Shown piece by piece: positions 1-7,593 of a stretch of 64,000 bases of DNA (positions are counted from its first letter, which is position 1; the number at the start of each line of letters is the position of its first letter). The translations under genes were made by a program, and so were the position numbers. Source of the stretch: Sva-25 sp037385685 (GTDB taxonomy: Bacteria > Pseudomonadota > Gammaproteobacteria > Chromatiales > Chromatiaceae); NCBI GenBank assembly GCA_037385685.1, contig JARRMW010000001.1, forward strand, positions 1 to 64,000. Direction: 5' to 3'. The notes under the pieces were generated by a model that was not told the DNA's origin, ran no database searches, and worked only from the letters and a program-made list of their open reading frames with translations.

Positions 1-1859
1 AGGTCATCCTCGAGCGAGAGGTAGAAGCGGCTCGAACCCGGGTCGCCCTGTCTTCCCGAACGACCGCGCAACTGGTTGTCGATCCGGCGTGATTCATGGC
101 GCTCGGTACCGATCACGTGCAAACCACCGGCATCGAGGACCTGCTGATGGGTTTTCTTCCAGGCATCCTTGATTGCATCGGCTTTCGACGGGTCAGGGTT
201 GTCGCCAATCGCCTGCAGCTCCGCATCGAGATTGCCACCAAGCACGATGTCGGTACCCCGGCCCGCCATGTTCGTGGCGATGGTGACGGCACCGGGGCGG
301 CCGGCATCCTCCACGATATGCGCTTCGCGTTCGTGCTGCTTGGCGTTGAGCACCTCGTGCTTGATCTTCGCCTTGTCCAGTAACTGCGCGACAAGCTCGG
401 ATGCCTCGATGGAGGCAGTGCCCACGAGCACCGGCTGTCCGCGTTTCACGCAATCCCGGATGTCCTCGATGATGGCGTTGAACTTCTCCTCTTTTGTCAG
501 ATAGACAAGGTCCGCACGGTCATCACGGATCATCGGCTGGTTGGTGGGTATGACGACCACCTCGAGACCATAGATCTGCTGCAGCTCGAAGGCTTCCGTG
601 TCAGCGGTACCGGTCATGCCGGAGAGCTTGTCATAGAGCCGGAAATAGTTCTGGAAGGTGATCGAGGCGAGCGTCTGGTTCTCCTGCTGGATCGGTACGC
701 CTTCCTTTGCCTCGATGGCCTGGTGAAGCCCCTCGGACCAGCGGCGGCCCGGCATGGTACGGCCCGTGAACTCGTCGACAATGACGATCTCGTTGTTGCG
801 CACGATGTAGTGGACATCCTTCTTGAACAGCGCATGGGCGCGCAACCCGGCCATGACATGATGCATCAGGGCAATATTGACGGTGTCGTAGAGGCTCGTC
901 CCCTCCTCGAGCAGACCGGCCTCGGCGAGCATGCCCTCGACCTTTTCATGCCCCTCGTCACTGAGATAGGCTGCACGCTGCTTCTCGTCCACAGCGTAGT
1001 CACCAGGTCCCCAGTCGGGCTTGCCCTCGTCGTTGGTGATCGGATCCTGGCGTGTCAGATGCGGGATGATCTTGTTGATCTCGATATAGAGTTCCTGGCT
1101 GCCCTCGGTCGGTCCAGAGATGATCAGCGGTGTCCGCGCCTCGTCGATCAGGATGGAGTCCACCTCGTCCACGACAGCGAAGTTGAGCCCGCGCTGTGAA
1201 CGCTGCTCGGCGTTGAACGCCATGTTGTCGCGCAGATAATCGAAACCGTACTCGTTGTTGGTGCCGTAGGTGATGTCCGCCGCATAGGCCTGCTTTCGGG
1301 TACAGGGCATCAGGTGCAGGTAACCCTCGCTGTCATCCTTCTCGGGGTCGAACAGGTAGGAGGATTCATCCGGATTGCCGCCCGACGACTGGATAATGCC
1401 AAGGGACAGCCCGAGAAAGTTGTAGAGACGCCCCATCCAGGCACCGTCACGACGCGCCAGGTAATCGTTGACGGTAATGACATGCACACCCTTGCCGGGC
1501 AATGCGTTGAGATAGGCCGCGAGGGTCGCGACGAGGGTCTTGCCCTCGCCCGTGCGCATCTCGGCAATCTTGCCCTGGTCGAGCACCATGCCACCGATCA
1601 TCTGGACGTCGAAGTGGCGCATGCCAAGCACGCGCTTGCCGGCTTCCCGCACGGTTGCAAAGGCCTCGGGCAGCAAGCTGTCAAGCGCTTCGCCCTCCTC
1701 GAGTCTTTTACGGAATTCGTCAGTCTTCGCCCGCAGCGCATCGTCGCCGAGCGCCTCGAATTCGGGTTCGAGCGCGTTGATACGCTCGACATCCTTGCGC
1801 ATGCGCTTGACCAGCCGTTCGTTACGGCTGCCGAAAATTTTGGATAAGAATTTTGCCAT
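1..1859 (-). CDS. secA: Preprotein translocase ATPase SecA, 3' end outside the window
   Basis: SecA is the cytosolic ATPase that drives unfolded preproteins through SecYEG. The reading frame is open from an ATG at 1857-1859 to the left edge, giving about 619 residues of a protein usually near 900, so the C-terminal part including the zinc-binding tail is missing only because the window ends. The start MAKFLSKIFGSRNERL is typical of the family. The Walker A motif MRTGEGKT lies near residue 105, followed by VNDYLARRD, the Walker B/DEAD region DEVDSILIDEARTPL, and further on NMAGRGTDI and LRGRSGRQGDPG of the second motor domain. Upstream is a GC-rich leader with alternative hairpins and no obvious secM gene. 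The identification is secure. Confidence 0.98.
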   Translation of the reverse strand, partial: MAKFLSKIFGSRNERLVKRMRKDVERINALEPEFEALGDDALRAKTDEFRKRLEEGEALDSLLPEAFATVREAGKRVLGMRHFDVQMIGGMVLDQGKIAEMRTGEGKTLVATLAAYLNALPGKGVHVITVNDYLARRDGAWMGRLYNFLGLSLGIIQSSGGNPDESSYLFDPEKDDSEGYLHLMPCTRKQAYAADITYGTNNEYGFDYLRDNMAFNAEQRSQRGLNFAVVDEVDSILIDEARTPLIISGPTEGSQELYIEINKIIPHLTRQDPITNDEGKPDWGPGDYAVDEKQRAAYLSDEGHEKVEGMLAEAGLLEEGTSLYDTVNIALMHHVMAGLRAHALFKKDVHYIVRNNEIVIVDEFTGRTMPGRRWSEGLHQAIEAKEGVPIQQENQTLASITFQNYFRLYDKLSGMTGTADTEAFELQQIYGLEVVVIPTNQPMIRDDRADLVYLTKEEKFNAIIEDIRDCVKRGQPVLVGTASIEASELVAQLLDKAKIKHEVLNAKQHEREAHIVEDAGRPGAVTIATNMAGRGTDIVLGGNLDAELQAIGDNPDPSKADAIKDAWKKTHQQVLDAGGLHVIGTERHESRRIDNQLRGRSGRQGDPGSSRFYLSLEDD

Positions 1860-2185
1860 TTAAATACCGGTATCGGTGGGCCCGGGAAATGCCCGGAGCC
1901 GGGCCGAATTCCACGAAAAAATACAACCGCAGATCATACCCCATATCACGGCGGCATCCCACCTTTCAGGCTGCCGCGCATGCCCTGCGAAGGACTTCAG
2001 GAGCAACACATAATCCGCGTTCCAGAGAGAGTATCTGGAGGCGTCCTGGCAAAAAACAATCTCTGAAAACGGGACTGGCGTTTTTCCTGCAGGCACTTTC
2101 ACGAATTCCCGATCCGCCGGCGACTCTATACATGCGATACTTGGGCCATTCACTGCTTTCACATTGAGAACCGGACAACCCGGGT
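1860..2185. other. Divergent intergenic region upstream of secA
   Basis: No gene is visible here. The secA-proximal part, read on the minus strand, holds a GC-rich block at 1881-1904 that can fold as GCCCGG-CT-CCGGGC or alternatively as CCGGG-CATTT-CCCGG; the two stems share bases, so they exclude each other. The secA start lacks a clear Shine-Dalgarno sequence. A TATGAT at about 1934-1939 on the minus strand could be a -10 element, but there is no convincing -35. On the plus strand the region must carry the promoter of the 2186 gene, which I could not place. Confidence 0.4.
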
Positions 2186-2509
2186 ATGCATTCCAATGAC
2201 AGGCTTCCCGAGGAAGCCGCGCACTTGCTGAAGATCTATCTCTCCGGCGGATCCCTGCCCGGCAATGTCAATCCGCTGGTGCTCATCGAGATGGCAAAAC
2301 GCAGCGGTGACTATGATGCACTGCTCAGGGAAGCCAGGCCGATGCGCTCTCTGCGAGAGCGGATACGCGCCCACGCTCGTGCAGAAGACCTTGACCAGAT
2401 CAGGGCTTACATGCAGACGGTCGCGTCACGCGAAGAGATGGCGCAGCTCTCCTGGTTACTGGAATCCCTCAATACCGGGCACTCCCCTGACGAGCTATCA
2501 GACAGATGA
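2186..2509 (+). CDS. Uncharacterised 107-residue protein
   Basis: I do not recognise this family. The protein is predicted to be mostly helical and cytosolic, with no signal peptide or membrane segment; the middle is rich in charged helix-formers (LREARPMRSLRERIRAHARAE). It is kept as real because its stop overlaps the next start by four bases (ATGA at 2506-2509), an arrangement typical of translationally coupled genes, and because coding texture matches its neighbours. It starts at an ATG preceded by GGACAACCCGGGT, a weak ribosome binding site. The two-gene unit is divergent from secA. Confidence 0.6.
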   Translation: MHSNDRLPEEAAHLLKIYLSGGSLPGNVNPLVLIEMAKRSGDYDALLREARPMRSLRERIRAHARAEDLDQIRAYMQTVASREEMAQLSWLLESLNTGHSPDELSDR

Positions 2510-2973
2510 GAACGGCACCACGACTGCTGATCGCCATGCTCGCGCTGCTCCTGGCCGCCTGCAGCCAGGAGGTTCCCTCGCCCGAGGAGATGGTGCGCGA
2601 GCGCATCGAAGAGGGGCGTGATTTTGCAGCCAACCGGAAGCTGGAACAACTCGTCGGGATGGTCACCGACGATTTCACGGCCTCTCGCGGCATCACCAGG
2701 GAAAGTCTGCCCACATGGCTGGCACGCTTCTACCTGGCAAGCCGGTCGCCACAGGTTCTGGTCAGGGTCCGGGAGATCAACGCCGACTGGCAGACGGCGA
2801 AGGCAACCCTTCTCGTGGGAACAGCCAACATCTCACTCGAACAGCTGGATTTCGACAATTTCCGCGGGCGATTGCTGCACATGGAGATCGACTTCCGGTT
2901 CGTCGATGAGGCCTGGATGGTTTCGCGGGTCGAGTGGCGGGATGCGAAACCGGAAGACCTGAAGCTTCTCTGA
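2506..2973 (+). CDS. Putative lipoprotein of unknown function
   Basis: The N-terminus MRTAPRLLIAMLALLLAAC is a lipoprotein signal peptide with the lipobox LLAAC, so Cys19 should be lipidated and the mature protein anchored facing the periplasm. The remaining 136 residues look like a single alpha/beta domain of the NTF2-like or Tim44-like type (a helical start EEMVRERIEEGRDFAANRK, then strands such as RLLHMEIDFRFV and WMVSRVEWRD), but that fold is inferred by eye. The start codon overlaps the preceding stop by four bases. No close functional relative is recognised. Confidence 0.75.
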   Translation: MRTAPRLLIAMLALLLAACSQEVPSPEEMVRERIEEGRDFAANRKLEQLVGMVTDDFTASRGITRESLPTWLARFYLASRSPQVLVRVREINADWQTAKATLLVGTANISLEQLDFDNFRGRLLHMEIDFRFVDEAWMVSRVEWRDAKPEDLKLL

Positions 2974-2994
2974 TCTTCCGGGCAGGCCGTCTTG

Positions 2995-3750
2995 TCAGGG
3001 CAGCCTGTAGTTATCCTGCGTCATGAGGTCGAGACCGCACTCCAGTGTCGATATCCAGTCGATGAGCTCCGTGACGGCCCTTCCCGAGAAGCAGCGGCCA
3101 TGCTGCGGCACGATCATCTTGATATCCAGTTCACGGACCATGTTCGCCCAGTAGCGACACGCCTTGTTTGAATTCATGTAGCGGCGATGAAAGGGACGCA
3201 TGGTTTCGATGACATCACTGATGCGCGTCACCGGGGTATCCAGCTCGCTGTGCGCGAGGTTGGCGCCCAGGTCCCCGGAGAAGAGAATCTTGCTGACCGG
3301 ATCGTAGAACTGGAAGTTGCCCTCGGCGTGCAGGAAATGCGCCGGCAGCGCCATGAGCTGGATATTGCCCAGTGTCAGGCGCATGCCTTCGTCCGGTATG
3401 GTGATCATGCGGTGCTGCAGCTTGCCCGGGCGCGTGAAGTGCGGAATGAAGCGCTCCCAGAGGGCTGGAACCACGACCTTGCAATCCGTCCCGACCAGCC
3501 ACTTGTTGATGGAGGCAACGATGTCCGGGTCCTGGTGGGATGCAATCACGTAATCCAGACCCGTGACGTTCAGGTACTTGCTGAGCGCCATGAAGAGCCT
3601 GCTGTAGGTCAGCTCTCCACCGGGATCGATAATGGCGGCGTGTTCGCCGTCGATGAGAAGGAACTGGTTGGCCTGGACCGCTTCACCGGTCACAAGATCA
3701 CGAAAGGCAACGCAGATATGGTTGCCATTATTATAGAGCTCGACAGACAT
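2995..3750 (-). CDS. MBL-fold ODP-type di-iron protein without flavodoxin domain
   Basis: The 251-residue protein has the metallo-beta-lactamase fold of flavodiiron proteins (the ODP family) but ends before any flavodoxin domain. Visible metal ligands are H72-x-D74-x-D76 in SHQDPDIV, H141 in AHFLHAEGN, D160 in FSGDLG and H217 in PQHG. Flavodiiron enzymes have H-x-E-x-D at the first site; here the Glu is Asp. Stand-alone ODP proteins are known as oxygen-binding or oxygen-sensing di-iron proteins, for example linked to chemotaxis in Treponema. There is no receptor gene beside it, so oxygen or NO handling is only an inference. It stands alone between convergent and co-directional neighbours. Confidence 0.8.
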   Translation of the reverse strand: MSVELYNNGNHICVAFRDLVTGEAVQANQFLLIDGEHAAIIDPGGELTYSRLFMALSKYLNVTGLDYVIASHQDPDIVASINKWLVGTDCKVVVPALWERFIPHFTRPGKLQHRMITIPDEGMRLTLGNIQLMALPAHFLHAEGNFQFYDPVSKILFSGDLGANLAHSELDTPVTRISDVIETMRPFHRRYMNSNKACRYWANMVRELDIKMIVPQHGRCFSGRAVTELIDWISTLECGLDLMTQDNYRLP

Positions 3751-3802
3751 GCAGTCCCCCGCGGTTCAAACAGGGCCTGTCATCTGTGACAGGCTGCTTG
3801 TG

Positions 3803-4735
3803 TTACTCCTTGTTCTGGCGGATGAAGGCAACCGGGTTGACCGGCTTGTCATCCTTGCGAACTTCAAAATGCACATGCGGGCCGGTGGAACGGCCGGTGC
3901 TGCCAAGCAAAGCAATTTTCTGGCCCTTTTCGACCAGGTCGCCCTCTTTTACGAGGTTCTTCTGATTATGCGCATACCGCGTAGTGTAACCGTCCGGATG
4001 GCGAATTTCGACCATGTTGCCATAACCGCCCGATCGTTCTGACTTGACGACGATTCCAGCTGCAACCGAATTCACTGGCGTGCCCTTCTTGCCGGGGATG
4101 TCGACACCCTGGTGTCCCTTGTACTTGCCCGAGATCGGGTGGATACGTCCACCGAAACCCGAGGAGATATAGCCATTTTCGACGGGCATGCCGGAGGGGA
4201 GCACGTCCTCGCGCAGTTCGCGGACCATGACCATCTCTTCAAGCAGGCTGAGCTGCTGATCCTGCAGGTCGAGGAGCTTTTCGAGCTGTTCCATGCTGGC
4301 AACGAGTTCGGCACCGGTCTGGGTCCTGCCATTCTCGCCGTCACTGATATCCCCCATGCCCGGAACCTCGGTGAAAGTGAATTCGCTGACATCGAGCTCG
4401 GCAGCCTGTGCAAGCCGCTGGCCGACTGATTCGAGGCGCATCATCTTTGCCTGGAGCTGGCCGAGACGAATAGCCAGCGCGTCCATGTCATCACCGGCCT
4501 TCGCCTGGGCCGCCTCGAGCGAGTCGCGCTGGGAGTTGATAATCTGTGTCAGCGAGGCAATCTGCTCTTGCGTTTCGGGTGCAACGGCTTCAGACCCGAG
4601 ACGGTAGCCGATATTGCCGGCCACAGGGATTGTGATAGCAGACGATACGAGGAAAACGGCGAAGAGTTTGGCCGCGGAAGCTGGTGTAATGTGCAGATGT
4701 CTGAATCTTGCTAACATGCGTTCAACATTCCTCAT
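3803..4735 (-). CDS. Membrane-anchored M23 family peptidase (peptidoglycan endopeptidase type)
   Basis: The N-terminus carries one membrane segment (AAKLFAVFLVSSAITIPVAG), followed by a coiled-coil stretch of about 120 residues (QAKAGDDMDALAIRLGQLQ) and a C-terminal M23 domain. Zinc ligands of LytM-type peptidases are present: the GHQGVD His and Asp and the HVH motif in TGPHVHFEV, so the enzyme looks catalytically intact, unlike the EnvC/NlpD activators. It would cut peptide cross-links in the periplasm. The first ATG at 4735 was chosen; ATG 4717 (MLARFRHLH) has a better upstream AGGA and is a real alternative. The gene is divergent from dciA, with about 35 bp between the starts. Confidence 0.9.
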   Translation of the reverse strand: MRNVERMLARFRHLHITPASAAKLFAVFLVSSAITIPVAGNIGYRLGSEAVAPETQEQIASLTQIINSQRDSLEAAQAKAGDDMDALAIRLGQLQAKMMRLESVGQRLAQAAELDVSEFTFTEVPGMGDISDGENGRTQTGAELVASMEQLEKLLDLQDQQLSLLEEMVMVRELREDVLPSGMPVENGYISSGFGGRIHPISGKYKGHQGVDIPGKKGTPVNSVAAGIVVKSERSGGYGNMVEIRHPDGYTTRYAHNQKNLVKEGDLVEKGQKIALLGSTGRSTGPHVHFEVRKDDKPVNPVAFIRQNKE

Positions 4736-4770
4736 CAACAGTTGTCACTGGACCGCAGGAAAGTATCCCG

Positions 4771-5229
4771 ATGAAAAAAGGGCCGGAGTCAGTCCGCCAG
4801 CACCTCTTTAACAGTCCTGTATTGCGTTCGCTTCGCAAACAGTTTCATGAGCAGGAGCAGCTGTTAAATTCATTGAAAAAACAGCTACCTGCAGAGCTGG
4901 GGCAGCACTGTACCGCGATTAACCGGCAAGGTCAAACGCTCGTGATCAGCGTGGATGCCGCCGTGTGGGCCACAAAGTTGCGTTTCCTGACCCGTCAGCT
5001 GACCCGCGCAACGGGTGCCAGCCAGGTCAGGATCCGCGTCTCGACTCCCCAGTCAGTGACTCAGCGACCAGCGAAAAAGGCTGTCCCTCAGCCCAGGCGG
5101 TCCAGTACGGCAGTTGCGACACTGGACCATGCTGCCCGGCATCAGCCGGACGAACAGATACGCCAGGCGTTGCAACGCCTGGCAGATGCAATCAAACGAG
5201 AGCCGTTGCCGGCTGGACGTAAGAGATAG
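4771..5229 (+). CDS. dciA: DUF721 / DciA family DNA replication helicase loader
   Basis: DciA is the ancestral loader of the replicative helicase DnaB in bacteria lacking DnaC/DnaI. The 152-residue product has the DUF721 domain in its first 100 residues, with the characteristic LVISVDAAVWATKLRFL stretch, and a basic, proline-rich, probably disordered tail. The start at 4771 is preferred over an earlier in-frame one at 4708 because AGGAAAG lies 8 bp upstream and the longer version would run into the divergent peptidase gene. The position between secA and lpxC is the usual one in pseudomonads and relatives. Its last 38 bases overlap the end of lpxC on the opposite strand. Confidence 0.88.
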   Translation: MKKGPESVRQHLFNSPVLRSLRKQFHEQEQLLNSLKKQLPAELGQHCTAINRQGQTLVISVDAAVWATKLRFLTRQLTRATGASQVRIRVSTPQSVTQRPAKKAVPQPRRSSTAVATLDHAARHQPDEQIRQALQRLADAIKREPLPAGRKR

Positions 5230-6106
5230 GCGCTCCCTGCTCCTCCTCGAAAACAACCTCTTCCCAGGCCGACTGGTCGGCAAGCAGCGCCAGTAACAGC
5301 TGGTTGTTGAGTGCATGACCTGACTTGTAGCCGTGGAAGGCACCGATCAGGCTGTGGCCCAGGAGATACAGATCCCCGATTGCATCAAGAATCTTGTGCT
5401 TGACGAACTCATCGTCGTAGCGCAGACCGTCCTCGTTGATGACACGGTAGTCATCGACGACAACGGCATTGTCAAGGCTTCCACCCATGGCGAGATTGTT
5501 TTCACGCAGCATTTCGATGTCGTTGAGAAAGCCGAATGTGCGGGCACGGCTGACCTCGCGCACGAAGGAGGTGGACGAAAAGTCGATGGATGCTGTCTTG
5601 GGACGATCGACGAAAGCGGGATGATCGAACTCGATCCCGAAACTGACCTTGAAGCCGTCAAAGGGAACAAAAGCCGCCTTCTTCTCACCGTCCGTCACCT
5701 GTACCGGCTTCAGGATGCGCACGAAACGCTTCGGTGCATTCTGCTCGACGATACCGGCGGACTGGATCAGGAACACGAATGGCGCAGCACTGCCATCCAT
5801 GATCGGGACTTCCGGCGCGCTGACATCGACATAGGCATTGTCGATGCCGAGGCCGGCAAAAGCAGACAGCAGGTGCTCCACGGTCGAGACCCGCACACCA
5901 TTCTTGATCAGCGTCGTTGACAGGCTCGTATCTCCGACATGATCGGCACGCGCCTCGACCTCGGCCACAGGGTCGAGATCGGTGCGTCGAAACACGATAC
6001 CGGTATTCGGTGCTGCCGGGCGCAGGTTCAGCAGAACCTTGTCACCGGTATGGAGACCGACACCTGTCGCCTTGATACTGTTCTTTAATGTGCGCTGCTT
6101 GATCAT
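5192..6106 (-). CDS. lpxC: UDP-3-O-acyl-N-acetylglucosamine deacetylase LpxC
   Basis: LpxC catalyses the committed zinc-dependent step of lipid A synthesis. The 304-residue length is standard. Zinc ligands are H78 in TVEHLLSA and H237/D241 in VKHKILDAIGD, and the GAFHGYKSGH segment holds the catalytic histidine region. The start MIKQRTLKNSIKATGVGLH is family-typical. It follows ftsZ, the classical end of the dcw cluster, with a 149-bp gap that holds its own putative promoter. The C-terminal end (SYVQPATALV) is encoded by DNA also used by the end of dciA. In E. coli LpxC level is set by FtsH proteolysis; whether this C-terminus is a degradation tag cannot be read directly. Confidence 0.98.
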   Translation of the reverse strand: MIKQRTLKNSIKATGVGLHTGDKVLLNLRPAAPNTGIVFRRTDLDPVAEVEARADHVGDTSLSTTLIKNGVRVSTVEHLLSAFAGLGIDNAYVDVSAPEVPIMDGSAAPFVFLIQSAGIVEQNAPKRFVRILKPVQVTDGEKKAAFVPFDGFKVSFGIEFDHPAFVDRPKTASIDFSSTSFVREVSRARTFGFLNDIEMLRENNLAMGGSLDNAVVVDDYRVINEDGLRYDDEFVKHKILDAIGDLYLLGHSLIGAFHGYKSGHALNNQLLLALLADQSAWEEVVFEEEQGAPISYVQPATALV

Positions 6107-6150
6107 TCAGCTGCCTCGGTCAAATTTGTGGCAAATCCGTCTCTGAAAAC

Positions 6151-6213
6151 AAGGGGTATCCCTTAATTTCAACCCCGGATTATACGCTAATCTCAGGGTA
6201 TTCCCTAATATTT
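6151..6213 (-). promoter_or_regulatory. Putative lpxC promoter flanked by two related GGGTAT motifs
   Basis: On the minus strand a TATAAT lies at 6179-6184, about 75 bp before the lpxC start, with no good -35. It is flanked by two related imperfect inverted motifs: TTAGGGAATACCCT around 6196-6209 and TTAAGGGATACCCCTT around 6151-6166. Their centres are about 43 bp apart, close to four helical turns. That would suit a dimeric repressor or activator bound on either side of the -10. The promoter call is moderate and the operator call is inference. Confidence 0.45.
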
Positions 6214-6255
6214 GACACTATTTTGGCAGAGAGTTCAACCTGCTGCTGCTTTTTT

Positions 6256-7464
6256 TCAGTCTGCCTGCCGGCGCAAAAATGCCGGGATATCCAGGTAGTC
6301 CATATCCTGGCTCGCTCCGCTCTCGGCCTTTGGCACGTCAGGGCTTTTACGAATGACAGTCGGGTTGTCGTAGTCGGAATATCCTGATCCGCCAGTCTTG
6401 GAAGCAGCGGACTCGGACGTTTCCTGCACAGCTTCGACCACATCACTGTTGGCAACACGCGCCGGCTTCACGACCTCGACATGCGGTTTCGGGCGCGAGG
6501 CACTGGTGGAACCGCCGATGCCAGTCGCGACAACCGTGACGCGCAGTTCGTCATGCATGTCAGGATCGATAACCGTACCCACGACAACCGTCGCATCGTC
6601 ATCCGCGTACTCACGCACCGTCATACCGACTTCGTCGAACTCACCGATGGACATATCCATCCCGGCCGTGATGTTAACGAGCACGCCCTTTGCTCCGGCG
6701 AGGTTGATGTCCTCGAGCAGCGGGCTCTGCAGAGCGGTCTCGGCCGCTTCCCTCGCACGCTTGTCACCGCTTGCACTGCCACTGCCCATCATGGCGATAC
6801 CCATTTCGGACATGACGGTACGCACATCAGCGAAATCAACATTGATCAGGCCCGGCTTGGTGATCAGCTCGGAAATGCCCTGCACGGCGTTCAGCAGTAC
6901 GTCATTGGCCGACTTGAAGGCATCCAGCAGTGACATGTTGGAACCGAGGACAGCCGCAAGCTTGTCATTGGGAATGGTGATCAGCGAGTCGACGCTTTCG
7001 CGCAGCGCCTTGATACCGGCGTCGGCAACCTGCGCCCGTTTTCCACCCTCGAATGTGAAGGGCTTGGTAACCACGGCAACAGTCAGGATACCGAGCTCCT
7101 TGGCCACCTCAGCCACGACAGGAGCAGCGCCTGTTCCGGTACCGCCACCCATGCCGGCGGTGATGAAGACCATGTCGGCACCCTGCAGCTGTTCCTTGAT
7201 TCGGTCACGATCTTCCATCGCGGCCTGCTGGCCGACCTGGGGGTTTGCGCCCGCACCGAGTCCTTTCGTCAGGTTCGAGCCAATTGGCAGCAGCGTAGAG
7301 ACGCCGCTCTTGTTGAGTGCCTGCACGTCTGTGTTGGCACAAATAAAATCCACGCCCTCAAGGTTCGCGCTCAGCATGTGGCTGACGGCATTGCCGCCGC
7401 CTCCGCCGACACCGATGACCTTGATGACTGCTTCCTGTGTGAAGTTATCAACGATCTCAAACAT
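6256..7464 (-). CDS. ftsZ: Cell division protein FtsZ
   Basis: FtsZ is the tubulin-like GTPase that forms the division ring. The ATG at 7464 (MFEIVDNFTQEAVIKVIGVG) is chosen over an upstream in-frame start because AGGAGA lies 6 bp before it and all FtsZ proteins begin like this; the product is 402 residues. The GTP-binding signature GGGTGTG is at residues 106-112, the T7 catalytic loop is NVDFADVRTVMSE, a variable linker follows residue 320, and the C-terminal partner peptide DYLDIPAFLRRQ, which binds FtsA and ZipA, is intact. It is the last gene of the dcw cluster, 129 bp after ftsA, with a hairpin between them. Confidence 0.99.
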   Translation of the reverse strand: MFEIVDNFTQEAVIKVIGVGGGGGNAVSHMLSANLEGVDFICANTDVQALNKSGVSTLLPIGSNLTKGLGAGANPQVGQQAAMEDRDRIKEQLQGADMVFITAGMGGGTGTGAAPVVAEVAKELGILTVAVVTKPFTFEGGKRAQVADAGIKALRESVDSLITIPNDKLAAVLGSNMSLLDAFKSANDVLLNAVQGISELITKPGLINVDFADVRTVMSEMGIAMMGSGSASGDKRAREAAETALQSPLLEDINLAGAKGVLVNITAGMDMSIGEFDEVGMTVREYADDDATVVVGTVIDPDMHDELRVTVVATGIGGSTSASRPKPHVEVVKPARVANSDVVEAVQETSESAASKTGGSGYSDYDNPTVIRKSPDVPKAESGASQDMDYLDIPAFLRRQAD

Positions 7465-7573
7465 TATTTTCTCCTGCGCCTGATTGATTGATTGAACAAA
7501 ACATCTTGTTCCCGTTGCAGCAGTCCTGTCGGTCTGCTGCACCGCATGCGGCAGATGCCGCAATTCTGTGTGT

Positions 7574-7592
7574 GGCTGTCACTCTGACAGCC
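7574..7592 (-). other. Hairpin between ftsA and ftsZ
   Basis: A perfect 8-bp stem with a 3-nt loop (GGCTGTCA-GAG-TGACAGCC on the minus strand) begins a few bases after the ftsA stop codon. There is no T-run after it, so it is not a standard terminator. It may act as an RNA processing or stability element that sets the FtsZ:FtsA ratio. The ftsZ leader after it also has a TCAATCAATCAATCA tract. Confidence 0.5.
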
Positions 7593-7593
7593 A

